Below, piece after piece: positions 1 through 12,224 of a stretch of DNA of 64,000 bases. The notes beneath the pieces were generated by a model that saw only the letters and a program-made list of their open reading frames with translations, was not told where the DNA came from and searched no databases. Positions within the stretch are counted from its first letter, which is position 1. The number at the start of each line of letters is the position of its first letter. Made by a program: the position numbers and the translations under genes. Source of the stretch: Citrus sinensis (taxonomy: Eukaryota > Streptophyta > Magnoliopsida > Sapindales > Rutaceae); contig NC_068560.1 in NCBI RefSeq assembly GCF_022201045.2, forward strand, positions 35,117,001 through 35,181,000. The letters are read 5' to 3'.

Positions 1-2644
1 AAAGACATTTGCAGTCGTTAGAATCAGTCGGATAGAGAAGCAACAAGTTTTAAATTGAATCTTTTTTCCCATCATTATCTAAGAGGAATTACTATTAGGA
101 CTAATTTGCATTTCAAAATATTGACACCTTCCCTGCAATTTTTATCGTATGCTCCTGTTTGGTGATGTTAAACTTATAAAATTCAAATACAAATTTGTAT
201 CCTAATTGATGTGGCGTGACATTATATGACAACTAGTTTATACCTGTCATTTTTATAATATTTTTATTACCTATTCTTAATATCGATACTTTAGCATAAA
301 ATATCAGTCTTGAAAGAAAGTTTTTATTTTTTCAAAATTTAACAATAATGAAAAAATGAAAAGAAAAGTCTTATTAAGGTACTCTAAATAGGCCCATACA
401 GATATGACAAAATAGTTATCAAATAATTTTATCTAGATGGTCAAAGGAGTTTGAATTTCAAGGAGGTAAGAATTAATTTTTTTTAGTACATAAGACTATT
501 GCTTAAGAGTACAACTTATATTATATGAGATTACAATTGATATTTACAAATCATACCATTACTAAAACTAGTTTACATCAACTCTTATGAAGCATTGATT
601 ATATTTTTACCATCTCTAATATTCGAGAATGTCTACTCCACTTACATTTCAAAAGGAAGAATATTATCTTCACTTAAATTGAGTAAGGAAATTAAACTCC
701 CACAATGCATTGTGAGGGCTCGAATCTATAGCCTCACAATTCTAAGGTTTGAATTATAACCACTAGGCTAAAGAATTAAAAATTTGATTTGACTTTATCC
801 ACCCTCCCTTAACTTAGAAACACAAGAAAAGATGAAAATCAAATTGCTTAGTTTCATTTTTCATTCTTTTAATGAGGGTATGTAGCCATTCCCTAATTTG
901 ATGTTGATATTGCAACTTTAGGCAAGGATGGAAAGTCTTTAACCCACAATTGCAAGGAACCTTGGCTGAAATTTCATCCAAACTCCTTTTTTTTTTTTTT
1001 TTTCCGTTGTCATCATCCGGCGGTCAAAGTCACTATCTAAATGGAAAAACAAACAATTCGTCGGGTCATTTTCAAAAGACTCAAAAAGTCATTTGCACAA
1101 ACGCGTTCATTCATTTATTCCAGTCAATGTGGGCTCTCATCACCTTTAGTCAGTCCGCCGTTCTTCAATTTCGTGTTTTTTTTTTTTTTATTTTCCCTCC
1201 GGCTCTCATACGCACACCGAGCCAATGCCAACCAACGTACATTACTATCAAGAACCAATAGGATAAAGCGGGAGAGAGCTTTAAACATGCTCCCTTCCAG
1301 TCATGATTTTAGATTGATGAGCTGCCTACCTCCTTTTCTTTTAAAATTGATTAGCACATACCAACTTCTTAAAAGCGCTTGGGAGCGTAAAAATATAGAC
1401 CTAATTTGGAGAATATTAGGTGATAACAATGAGGTTATGGATATCAAACATATAACACGACACACAACACACAATTTACGAATGTATTTTTATAATTCTC
1501 AAAGCTAAAATTTAAAACTTTTACTATTTTTATAAATTTTAATAGGAGTTAATTAATAATTTAAATAATTATTTTTTCTTTAATAATTATTTAGAGACCC
1601 TTTAATAAAATACAAAACACGATATGAACCGAATAATCCCACGAAAATTACACGGTGAGAGGTGTAAAATGTGCCGTGTCGATATCATCTTCTTCATCAT
1701 GCAAAATATCTTCATTTTCTCACTTTGGAAGAAGACTAGACCGAAGTGTGGGTAACGAGTTTTCCGTCCAAAAGCAATTTTAGTCAAAAGTCAAAAAATC
1801 AAATTTAGAATTTTTTTTTAAAAAGGTGGGTCCCACGTTATTGTCAGTCAGGTCTTCGCGGTAGCAGTCTCCAGTCTACTCAACTCCACTCCCAACAACA
1901 CGCACGAAACGAAACAACCATTTTCTTACCGAGAGGGCAAAATACAGTCAACCCCTTGATTGTTCGTAAAATACTACAAAAAAAATAGAATATTCTCATT
2001 CTTTATTAAATGTCTCTCAAGTTTTTAAAAACTTAACAATAAAGTCCATTCTAATCGAATTTCATCAACTGCCGTTAGCTAGCGCTCAATAAAATTATAA
2101 TTGTGGACACTACACCTCATCATAAAAGAAAAGTACTGATTCAGCTCTGAAAATTACTAGTTATATTAGAAATATAATTTAAAAATTGATATAATTAGTT
2201 AAATTTAAAATTATTAAGAGTGCATTCAAAATTAAGATGTCTTGGATTTTAATATAATAGGTACCATGTAAATGAATAGCAGGCTGCAGGCATGGCAAAC
2301 GCTAAGCCGGCAGCCGCTGGATCAATTAAATAGACTTTACTTTGGACTTGTTCACCATGACCTATTAAAAACATACTATATTGCGAGATCTTGCCAAAAT
2401 TTATAACAAAACAAAGGACCTAAATGCATTTTTTACGTCTCTCAATCTCTGCAATAAATCTTCCCTCCTTCCAAGGCGAGAAAAAAAAAACACCAAACCT
2501 TAAACAAATTTTCTATTCTGTGCCTGCTTTTCCTCCTTCTTGTCGTCGTTCTTCTGCCTCTTCCTCTTCTGTCTCCCCACACCTGAAAGATAAGAAAAAC
2601 GCACAGTATTAATTCAAATCTCGACGCTCCCTTGCTGAGCTAAA
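1..2644. other. Intergenic region upstream of the LRR receptor gene
   Basis: No convincing gene. The DNA is AT-rich with homopolymer T runs near 988-1004 and 1178-1190. The open frames around 950-1500 are low in complexity, start at random points and match no family I know. A tRNA-derived SINE-like piece lies at about 690-785. From about 2430 to 2640 the + strand becomes CT-rich, as expected for a plant 5' leader of the gene starting at 2645. Confidence 0.6.
690..785 (-). repeat. tRNA-derived SINE-like fragment
   Basis: Read on the minus strand, TAGCCTAGTGG (about 771-761) fits the RNA polymerase III box A of tRNA genes. GATTCGAGCCC lies about 40 bp downstream (about 725-714) and fits box B. 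Spacing and wording match tRNA-derived plant SINE heads. No full tRNA cloverleaf is evident and I see no clean tail or target duplication, so this is probably a decayed or partial SINE. A relic tRNA gene is the alternative. Confidence 0.4.
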
Positions 2645-5600
2645 ATGACGCACAGGCCTATCCAAAACATACACATAATAATCTTGTCTTTCTTCTTCTT
2701 GTTATGTTCTTTTGTGGTGAGTCAACTCTCTTCAAACCAAACAAGCACCATGATCAAACTTTCCCGGCTTCTAAACAGTTCGGTTACATCATGGGATGTG
2801 AACAATGAGCCAAACCCATGTTCGTGGAAAGGTGTTAATTGCAGCAACTCTCTGATAACTCGGCTATCTTTATCTGGCTTTGGTATCTCAAGCTCAGACG
2901 TTTTGCCTGTTGTGTGTCAGCTTGGTTCTTTGCAGTCTCTTGATGTCTCTGACAACCAGTTGAGCTCAATTCCCAATGAGTTCATGCAAAGCTGTGGAGG
3001 AATTGATGGGCTGAAGCTGTTGAATTTTAGCAAGAATGAGTTAGTTTCTTTGCCTACTTTTAATGGCTTTGCTGGATTAGAAGTCTTGGATTTTTCTAGC
3101 AATAATTTGAATGGAAACATTAACTTACAATTTGATGAGCTAGTTAGTCTCAAAAGTTTGAATCTTAGTAAGAATAAGTTTAATGGGTTTCTTCCTATCA
3201 ATCTTGGAAAAACCAAGGCTTTAGAGGAGCTTGTACTTTCTGGGAATGCATTCCACGGTGAAATTCCTAAAGGAATTGCTGATTATAGGAATTTGACCTT
3301 GATTGATCTTAGTGCTAATAATCTTTCTGGGTCTGTTCCTGATAGAATTGGAGAACTTTCCAAATTGGAAGTTCTAATTCTCTCTGCCAATAACTTGGAT
3401 GGTAGACTTCCCACAAGCCTTGCTAGCATAACAACATTATCGCGTTTTGCTGCAAATCAGAACAAATTTTCTGGTCCAGTTCCTGGTGGAATCACAAGGT
3501 TTCTGAGGAATTTAGATCTTAGTTATAATAAATTGTTGGGGGTGATTCCAATAGACCTCTTGTCACATCCCAATTTGCAGACTATAGATTTGTCTGTTAA
3601 CATGTTAGAGGGTTCACTTCCTCAGAACATGTCTCCTAACTTGGTGAGGTTGAGATTGGGAAGCAATTTGCTCATTGGGGAGATCCCTTCTACAACATTT
3701 ACGAGTCTTGAGAAGTTGACTTACTTGGAGCTGGATAACAATTCCTTTACTGGAATGATACCTCAGCAACTGGGCAGTTGTCGAAGTTTGACCCTCTTGA
3801 ATTTGGCTCAAAATGAACTCAACGGTTCATTGCCGATACAATTGGGTTCTCTTGGGATCCTTCAAGTTATGAATCTTCAACTCAACAAGCTCAGTGGAGA
3901 GATCCCCAGTCAATTTTCTCAACTTAAATTGTTGTCAACAATGAACATCAGCTGGAATTCACTGAGTGGTTCAATACCTTCTTTCCTCTCAAACTTGACA
4001 AATCTTGTAAACTTGAACTTACGGCAAAATAATCTCAACGGTTCAATACCCAACTCTATCACGAACATGCGTTCTCTGATAGAACTCCAACTCGGAGGAA
4101 ATCAACTAAGTGGAACAATTCCAATGATGCCACCAAGACTGCAGATTGCTTTAAATCTGAGCAGCAACCTCTTTGAAGGACCCATCCCAACCACATTTGC
4201 TCGGCTGAATGGGTTAGAAGTTTTGGATCTCTCGAACAATAGATTCTCAGGTGAGATTCCACAATTGCTGGCTCAAATGCCAACCCTGACACAGCTTTTA
4301 CTTACTAATAATCAATTGTCGGGGGTTGTTCCCAAGTTCAGTAAGTGGGTTTCGGTTGACACAACGGGAAACCTGAAACTCATCAATGTAACAGCACCAG
4401 ACACTTCCCCAGAAAAGAGAAGAAAATCAGTAGTTGTGCCTATTGTTATTGCCCTTGCAGCTGCTATTCTTGCTGTTGGGGTAGTCTCAATCTTTGTTCT
4501 ATCAATTTCAAGGCGCTTTTACAGGGTTAAAGATGAGCATTTACAATTAGGAGAAGATATTTCTTCCCCTCAGGTCATTCAAGGCAACCTTTTGACAGGA
4601 AATGGAATACACAGGTCAAATATTGACTTCACCAAAGCCATGGAAGCAGTAGCTAATCCTCTGAACGTTGAGCTCAAAACTAGGTTTTCAACCTATTACA
4701 AAGCTGTCATGCCTTCTGGAATGAGCTACTTCATTAAGAAGCTTAACTGGAGTGACAAGATATTCCAACTGGGTAGCCATCATAAATTCGACAAAGAGCT
4801 AGAGGTCTTGGGGAAGCTGAGCAACTCAAATGTCATGACGCCTCTGGCTTATGTTTTGGCTTCGGATAGTGCATATCTATTCTATGAATATGCTCCAAAG
4901 GGTACCCTTTTTGATGTTCTTCATGGCTGCCTGGAAAATGCTTTAGATTGGGCTAGCCGATATAGTATAGCAGTTGGAGTAGCTCAGGGTCTCACTTTTC
5001 TACATGGATTCACCTCTAATCCAATTCTCCTCCTCGATTTATCTACCAGAAACATTTTCCTTAAGTCACTGAAAGAGCCACAAATTGGAGATATTGAGCT
5101 CTGCAAAGTGATTGATCCCTCAAAGAGCACTGGCAGCCTCTCCACAGTTGCTGGGTCAGTAGGCTATATTCCTCCAGGTAAACCTTTCTCCTTATCTTAT
5201 AGTCAAAGAGTGCTTTTCAGTTAATTACTTGCATTTAAATGCATCTTCCCCCAACCCCCCACACACAACAAACTTGAAAATCATGTAATTCCAATATTGT
5301 CTATTGGATGGTTTCAAATATGCTGTTTAGCCTTTGTTGAGGGCTCTATTGTGTTCGTTGCAGAGTATGCTTACACAATGAGGGTAACAATGGCGGGGAA
5401 TGTTTACAGCTTTGGAGTTATTCTTCTGGAGTTGCTGACAGGAAAGACTGCAGTTAACCAGGGTAATGAATTAGCCAAGTGGGTACTCCGTAACTCAGCA
5501 CAGCAAGATAAGTTGGATCACATCCTCGATTTCAATGTTAGCAGAACATCACTTGCCGTCAGGAGCCAGATGCTTACTGTTCTTAAGGTTGCTGTTGCCT

Positions 5601-5671
5601 GCGTTAGTGTCTCGCCTGAAGCAAGGCCAAAGATGAAGAGCGTGCTACGGATGCTTTTGAATGCAAGATAA
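2645..5671 (+). CDS. LRR receptor-like protein with degenerate (pseudo)kinase domain
   Basis: Two exons, 2645-5177 and 5364-5671, joined in phase 1 to give 946 residues; the junction restores the GYIPPEYAYT activation-segment end. In order: a signal peptide (about 1-25), an LRR N-cap with NPCSWKGVNCS, about 20 plant-type LRRs (about 70-580), a basic stop-transfer stretch (EKRRKS), a single membrane helix (about 595-618), and a kinase-like domain from about 670. A lysine is kept in the VAIK position (FIKKLN). The catalytic loop, however, reads LLDLSTRN instead of HRDLKxxN, and the DFG motif is replaced by GDIELCK. It is therefore probably a plasma-membrane pseudokinase that signals through partners. 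Its best remembered relative is Arabidopsis At1g34420, whose neighbour At1g34430 encodes the same plastid E2 found next door here. The single intron in the kinase region fits that family. Ligand unknown. Confidence 0.88.
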
Positions 5672-6490
5672 ACACTTGGATGATAAAAAATGATACTCCT
5701 CAACACAACATTGCCTTGCCTCCGCGTTATATTTTACTTAGCAGTAGCACTAGCATTCTATACATATGATGATTATTTGAGTTTTGATGTATCCCTACTA
5801 TCATGTAAACGAAAAGCACAAGTATGGCGGTTCTGTAAGCCTGATGTAAAAATTATCACATATGAAGATTTTTTATATATATTACGCGTAGCAGGTACAG
5901 GATAGTAGTTTCAATTTCATTTTCCCCTAATTCAAATACAAGTGGCAAGTTAAAGAACTGAAGCCATTTCCAAACATAATTCACATTTTCTTTTCAACCA
6001 GAAGCTGCAAGCCAGACTTGACTCTAGAAATAAATTTTCCCATAACAAATCAAAATAAGCACTTCTTGGAGAGGAAAATTTTTTTATTCAATCCATTGAT
6101 TTCAGTCTGATGAACAATAAAGCTATGACATAATAAAGCATGTTTAAACTTCACATATAATTGATGAAGAAAATTTGTTCACTATGACAAGAATAAACAG
6201 CCCAAAACTAATGGCGAACACAACACACTCGTTTATGACGGCAGGAAAAAAAAATCAGTACATTAACTGAAGAATCATTGGAAACAAACATCTCCTTTGG
6301 GGAAAAAAAAAAAAATCCTGTTCATTATAGGACTTTGAACACAGATGGTTAGCTTGCAAGTTTTTCCTGCATGACTCCACTCTATCAAGATCAAGGATTA
6401 ATGACTAGAGAAACATGAGCGCTGGAACATGCTAGGAGGAAAGGATATCTGACTATTGAAGAAGAATGTGTTTGTGATACGTATGTTAGA
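5672..6490. other. Shared 3' region between two convergent genes
   Basis: AT-rich DNA between the stop of the LRR receptor and the stop of the plastid E2 gene, so it holds the 3' untranslated ends of both. I see poly-A runs near 6246 and 6302 and no gene. Confidence 0.6.
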
Positions 6491-9426
6491 CTAGAAGGTA
6501 AGATCTCTGGGATCCTCAATAATCTTCGCCAAGGTTTGCAAGAATGAAGCCAAATCAGCACCGTATATCACACGATGGTCAGCTGTAACATTTACCTAGA
6601 AATATTGCAAGTTTTTGAATTAAGAATCCATGCATTAGGTCTAAGTACACTGAACAAAGAAATACCTTTTTCAGAACATAATGAAAAAACATGTTTATAC
6701 CTGCATCTGGTTCTTCATGCCAATCCGACCATCCTTGGTTGCTACAACTGTGGGCTCAGATGCTCCCACAGCCATAATTGCTCCCTGCATAAAATAAAAT
6801 AAATAAATAACCATAAAGTACTCTTATCATATTAATCAATCCATACAAAATTGATCTGCCTCTTGCAGAGAATATGGCAGATTGGAAAAATATTCATATT
6901 GAGTAGAAACTCCTACCGTTCCCGGTGGTAGAATGGCATCAAAGCGATCAACGCCAAACATACCAAGGTTGGAGAGAGTGAAAGTTCCTGCAAAAGAAGC
7001 AAAATAAAAATAATGAGCAGATATCTGAAAGTTCATGGCAGATCTGACTTTCTTTTTTCGTGGGTAGTCAAGTAGCTACAGAGACTTAACAACACAATTG
7101 TGAGCATTTTATGGAACAAAAGAGACACAGGCCACAAGAACTGGGAATAGTTTGTTGAAGAAAGCCCAAGTATTACTTTATCATAGTTAGCTTTTATAAA
7201 TTGGTTATGATCCAATAAATTCAATGACTGTTGGCATATCTTTAAGGCAAAATACAATTTTAAAGCTACACAACCCTCATCACCATGGTACACCACAAAG
7301 CATGAGATTCACAGATTGACAAACAAAAAAAGTGGTCAAGAACTCGGATGTCCTTATGCAAGGAAGAGAAAGTTCACAGAGAAGGATTAACACTACAAAT
7401 ATTCTAAATGTCAGAAATGTATTGTTGAACGAACAGTATCAAAAGCATTCTACTCGTTTCTCATAAAAGAACATTAACAAGCCAGAATGTACTTCAGCAG
7501 TGAAAGAGTGGACAACAATGTGATAGTTCATCCTACATGGCTAATCATATTAGCAAGTGACGTATGGCAAATAAACAAACTAGCAAAGACAAAAGGGGCA
7601 TAAACTGATCAATATCTGTTTTTTCATCAAAAACTGCCTAAAGTCAGAAATAAAGGCTCAAGCAGACTTACATAATATAGAAAACTAAAGTCACCAATAT
7701 TTTTGTAGGCATGAGAACTCATGGAAGTTAACATGAAGTGATGACAGTACTGCTAGTTTTTTTTTTTTAAAAAAAAATTGTAATATTGCACGCGCGTCTG
7801 CAAACTCAATACGAATTTTGTTTATTACATCTTCAGGTTCTCAGCAGTTGATATATTATATCTTAATATAAATAAAATTAATCTTTATTTGGCATTAAAA
7901 TATTTCAGGCAAATGAGAATATTCTCATACACTCAATAACATAAATATAAGTACCAATATTTTCAAAGAGACTTCCTATAAAAAAAATATTTCCAAAGAG
8001 ACCATCTCAGACAGTCATATTTTGCAAACCTGTATTGTATTCATGAGGTTGCAGCAGCTTGGCACGGGCCTTATCTACCAACTCCTTCCACTTTCTTGAT
8101 AAAGTATAGATGTCAGCCTAAAAGACAATAGAGGAGACCCCTCCCGCAATTCAGTACAAATTCTAACCAGAAGGGAGATAAAAGTAAATGGAACACTAGA
8201 AAGAGAGAATACCTTATCAGCATCCTGAAGCACTGGTGTAATCAACCCACCATCTATAGCCACAGCAACAGCAATATTAATGCTACTGTTGTAGATAAAG
8301 CTATTACCGTCTCTACAACTAGAATTCACAACAGGATGCTGAACCAAAGCAAGTGCTGTCGCCTTTGCCAATAATGCTGTCATTGTAACTCCCTTGGACT
8401 TGATCTATAAAAACAAACACAACCCCCGAATCAATGATTCATAACTTCTCAAAATCTCTATTTTAAAGCAACAATAACCAATTGTCCAAACATTCCGATG
8501 CACGCTGTCTCTAAGACCAATGAACCAAGAAACTAATAGCAAAGCATTATTAAGCACGAAAATAATGTGAAAAATCTGACCTTTTTATACAAAGCATCAA
8601 GTGCATCAGTAGTAATAGTGTAACCAACTCTGAAAGTAGGAACAGCTAAACTTTCCACCATGTTTCTACTAACAGCCCCCTGCATTGTTGTAAAAGGCAC
8701 CACACTTGCCAGCTCAATACCTGCCGGACCAGCCGCCGCCACAGAAGCCGCCGGACCAGCTGCCGCCGCCGCCTCCGCCTCTACATCTTTGGCCACAATC
8801 CTCCCCTTGGGCCCACTCCCCACTACTCTGGCCAGCTCCACCTTCAATTCATTCGCCAATTTCTTCGCATACGGTGAAGCCACTATCCTCTTCCCTCCCT
8901 CCGACGCCGGATGCACCGCGGACCCCACCGTAACCGCCGCAGGTTCTGCAAGTTTTACTTTCTCCAGCTGTGGGTGTGGAACGGCGGCGACAACAGCTGC
9001 ACTATTCGATGTCTCCGATGCAGGCGATGAAGGTGACCCACTGGCAGCAGCCTTAGCTTGAGCCTCGGCAATTTCATCCTCTGACTCAGCCAACAAAGCG
9101 ATGGCGGAGCCGACGGAAGCGACACCGCCTTCATCGACCATGATTTTAGCGAGGTAGCCATCGTAAAACGTCTCGACATCCATGTCGGCCTTATCGGACT
9201 CAACAACGACAACGCTTTCGCCTTTGCAGAGCTTGTCTCCCTCGGACCTGACCCACGAAACGATCTTGCCTTCGGTCATGGTGGAGCTCAAAGCGGGCAT
9301 GAAGATTTCGCGGATCTTGGCGCTCACTCGGGTCCTGGAGCCTGAAATCCGGAGAATGTGCGTCTGGTTTTGCCGAATTAACGGGGACGAAGAAGGAAGA
9401 AAGGTTGTTTGGAGAAGGTGAGCCAT
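6491..9426 (-). CDS. EMB3003: Plastidial pyruvate dehydrogenase E2 (dihydrolipoyl acetyltransferase)
   Basis: Six exons on the minus strand: 9426-8581, 8404-8213, 8117-8030, 6987-6917, 6784-6701 and 6595-6491. All junctions are GT-AG and phases agree, giving 461 residues, close to the family length. The protein transfers acetyl groups from lipoyl to CoA in the chloroplast pyruvate dehydrogenase complex that feeds fatty-acid synthesis. An N-terminal transit peptide (about 1-35) is followed by a lipoyl domain with the lipoylated lysine in ESDKADMDVE (about 75-85), an Ala/Pro-rich linker, an E3/E1-binding domain (VASPYAKKLANEL, about 183-217), and the acyltransferase core. The core carries the catalytic HRVIYGAD motif (DHRxxxG class) near the C-terminus. 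Intron 3 is large (1,042 bp). The gene symbol rests on memory of At1g34430 and on the matching neighbour gene; LTA2 is the paralogue it could be confused with. Confidence 0.93.
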
Positions 9427-9518
9427 TTTTGGCGATGATTTTTAAGCTCTTAAGTGTGTGCCTTTGGCCTTCGCGAACTGTGAGTGTGCAGCAGAATTGC
9501 AGGAATGCTATGGTTTCA

Positions 9519-9527
9519 TTTATAAAT
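9519..9527 (-). promoter_or_regulatory. Likely TATA box of the plastid E2 gene
   Basis: Minus-strand TTTATAAAT lies about 95 bp upstream of the ATG at 9426, a usual distance for a plant TATA box with a short leader. Position and sequence only; no transcript data. Confidence 0.4.
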
Positions 9528-10438
9528 GCCTAATAATATCAGTAGCCCTATATTTTTCCAAATTTACAAAAAAAGATACAGTTTTCAAATATTCTGTATG
9601 ATAATCCTGTCACAACACGCGAGTGAGCCCCACATGACAAATACTGCATTAACATTTAGCAAACTCGAGAACCCGCGAGAAAGGAAGAAAACAGGCGGAT
9701 TATTAATTATGGGACTCGGGATGTTATTTAAGGGAGGATAAAATAAAAATGGGAGAAGCAGAGCATAAGCACATCTGGATTTCTGTGTTCAGTAAGGAAT
9801 TAGGTACAATATTTTAAATAGTTTAAATAGTATGTCTCTAGTTGTCATTGTGTTAAAGTTTAAGGGTCAATCTGTTATTGTCTCTATTAAAAAATTATTT
9901 TGAAATGAATGGTTTGGTTTAGTTGATTTTCTTTCTAGGGCGTATCGAAACTGGGCGGAGGATTCAACTACTTTACCGGTGAATGTGATGACTTGTGTTT
10001 GTTTGGTTTGGTTTTTTCGTGTTTTTTATTTTTCTTTTGTTTATCCATAAACTAAACTTGAGAACTTTATAGCGAAGGTGTCAATAGTCTGGGCTAAACC
10101 TTGCTAAAAAATTCTTTTGAAAAAACAATTATATACAACACTGAAATATAAATGTGCAACTGAAGCCCAACATATCTCAAAGTACATATTGAAGCTCAAT
10201 AAAGAAAATAAAATAAATTTTCATATATATTAGGGAGATTTAAAGAGGGGACCACTAACCCAACCAAGACTTGTTAATAAAAAAATAAAAGAATAATTTT
10301 TGTCTTTTATTCCTTCTTCTTTTTCCTTTTTCTTGTATTTTTATTATTATCATGATATTATTGAAAATTAAATTTTCTACTTACAGGTATGAATGAAATT
10401 CAAATCGTCGAGACTTTACTCAATCAATATATTATGCC

Positions 10439-11740
10439 CATATTTTTACCAAAACTCGATCAAATGACATCAATAAATGGTCTCTTGAGCCCCTTAACCC
10501 AAATCTAATAACATGTCTTAATTTAAATAAGATAAAATAATACAAGTTCTAAATCTCATCAAACTCAAATCCTACAAGATAATAGATAAATTTTCCTAAC
10601 TTAATTATACTTCTTATTATCTCTCATTTATAAAGATGTCATCACTCAAAGGAGAGAAGAGAAATAGGTATATTGAAAAGGGCCACAATATCCTGCAAAC
10701 AATAATCGCGATGTTGTTTTTCTTTTTTAGCCCCTTACCGCGATATAATTTGCAAGCTCTTATTGCAGCATCATTTTTATAGTAATTATGGCCCTTATCG
10801 TGCCATTATCTTAAATTAATTGCCCTTATCGTGAAATTATTTAAATTTTAGGACTCATATCGTAGCATTATTTTAATTTTATGGTCCATATCACGATATT
10901 CGAGATCTCCTTGTGTCATTTAAATTATCTTCATGATATTCAATATGTCCTTATGTCATTTAAGTTGTCCTCGTAATATTTGAGAACTCTTCATGTCATT
11001 TGAGTTATTCTCATGACATTCAAGATTTCCTTATGTCGTTCATATTGTTTTCATGTCATTCAAGTTGTCCTCATAACATTCGAAACTTCCTCATGTCATT
11101 TGCATTTTTCTCATGTCATTTGAGATTTTCTCATTCATAATACTTAAACTGTCTTCATGTCATATAACAAGAGATAATAAGAAAATCTAACATACTACAA
11201 ATTATATCAATTTACAACATTCACTTGTTAATATTATAAACTAGAGGGCTCATGTTATACCAATATTTTTACCAAGCTCAACCTGATGACAAAAATGAAT
11301 TATCCCTAGAGCCGAAAGACCCATATCCAATAACATGTTCTAATGTAAATAGGATAAAACAATGTAAGTCTTAATTCATTAAGAAACTTGAATCTTACAA
11401 AATAAGAGATAAGTTTTCCTAATTTCTTTATACTTCTAATTATATATCTTGTATAAAGAGGTCGTCACTCAAAGAAGATAAGAAAAATAGGTATACTAGA
11501 TGATGGTGCAATATCCTCTAAGTCTTTTTCTTACTCTTTTTTATATCTCTTATTATTTATTTGTTATCGTGTCACTCTCAGTCTCTAACTTAAGCAACAG
11601 GATCTATGGCGGTAACAGGCTAGCAATCCCCAATGATTTTTTTTGTACAATTCTAAATGTTGAGCTTTTTACTCTTAACAATGACAATTCTAATTATTCT
11701 CCAAGTAAAACAACTCTTTCTTAATTCAAATCGTCGATCC
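10439..11740 (+). mobile_element. Fossil LTR-like element with a diverged direct-repeat pair
   Basis: Segments at about 10439-10700 and 11255-11520 align along their length, with shared blocks around AATAACATGT, GATAA(A/G)TTTTCCTAA and TATAAAGA, and then TCACTCAAAG followed by AGAA(A)TAGGTAT. The second copy continues into CT-rich sequence and a stretch around CTAACTTAAGCAACAGGATCT that resembles the R-U5 part of plant LTRs. No coding parts lie between the copies. It is best read as old, diverged remains of a non-autonomous LTR element or nested fragments, family undetermined. A plain segmental duplication is the alternative. Confidence 0.4.
10727..11170 (+). repeat. Two adjacent degenerate tandem arrays
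   Basis: From about 10727 to 10900, units near 35 bp repeat a CCCTTATCGTG..ATTAT core about five times. From about 10900 to 11170, units near 40 bp, each of two roughly 20-bp half-units, repeat a TCATGTCATTTGAG / TCATGACATTCAAG theme at least six times. The two themes share a C-rich start and ATT-rich end and may have one origin. Confidence 0.6.
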
Positions 11741-12224
11741 AAATTTTGGCATCAATAGAATAAATCCAAATCAAGAACATGAATTATGGATTTAAATTAA
11801 TTTTAGTACAGGCTCTTTATCTTTGAATAACGATCCAGTAACATTTATACGTTAATTTGGAAAATTACCAATTATTTATGTTATCTTTTTTTATTAAATT
11901 AATCTATTAATTTTAGTTTAATTATGATTTATTGATAAAAATCATCAAATTTAAAAAAAAAAATCTATGTCATGTGGTTTATAGTTTGAGCACGTCATTG
12001 CATAGAATAGGACTGAATGCTTGCTACATGATTGTAGGCTAAAATTGTTTTACTGAAAATTATTGCGTAGAATATATATATATACAGAATAATTTCTGGG
12101 AACTCGTTATGTACTATATTTATTTTGAATCTGATAAAATAATTACGTTGTTACCGTTTTAACAGTCAGTCACTTGCGGAGCTCGTTTTGTTTTTTTAGT
12201 GGTGCAATACCAGCTACGCAGACG

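Larger units (their letters stand above)
9531..12224. other. Repeat-rich intergenic region
   Basis: No gene is supported. The region holds two diverged direct repeats (10439-10700 and 11255-11520) flanking two tandem arrays (10727-11170), described separately. The rest is AT-rich. A short frame at 11500-11724 lies in the repeat and matches nothing I know. Confidence 0.6.

Noticed and set aside
950-1508. Two overlapping forward frames of 103 and 155 residues
   Set aside because: They run through poly-T tracts, giving Phe runs, and have no recognisable domain or splice partners.
8660-9421. Forward frames opposite the plastid E2 first exon, up to 133 residues, Ala/Pro-rich
   Set aside because: Antisense shadows of the Ala/Pro-rich linker of E2.
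12174-12224. Extension of the exonuclease frame upstream of its first ATG
   Set aside because: The frame is open back to about 12174 but lacks an ATG there, so 12225 is the supported start.
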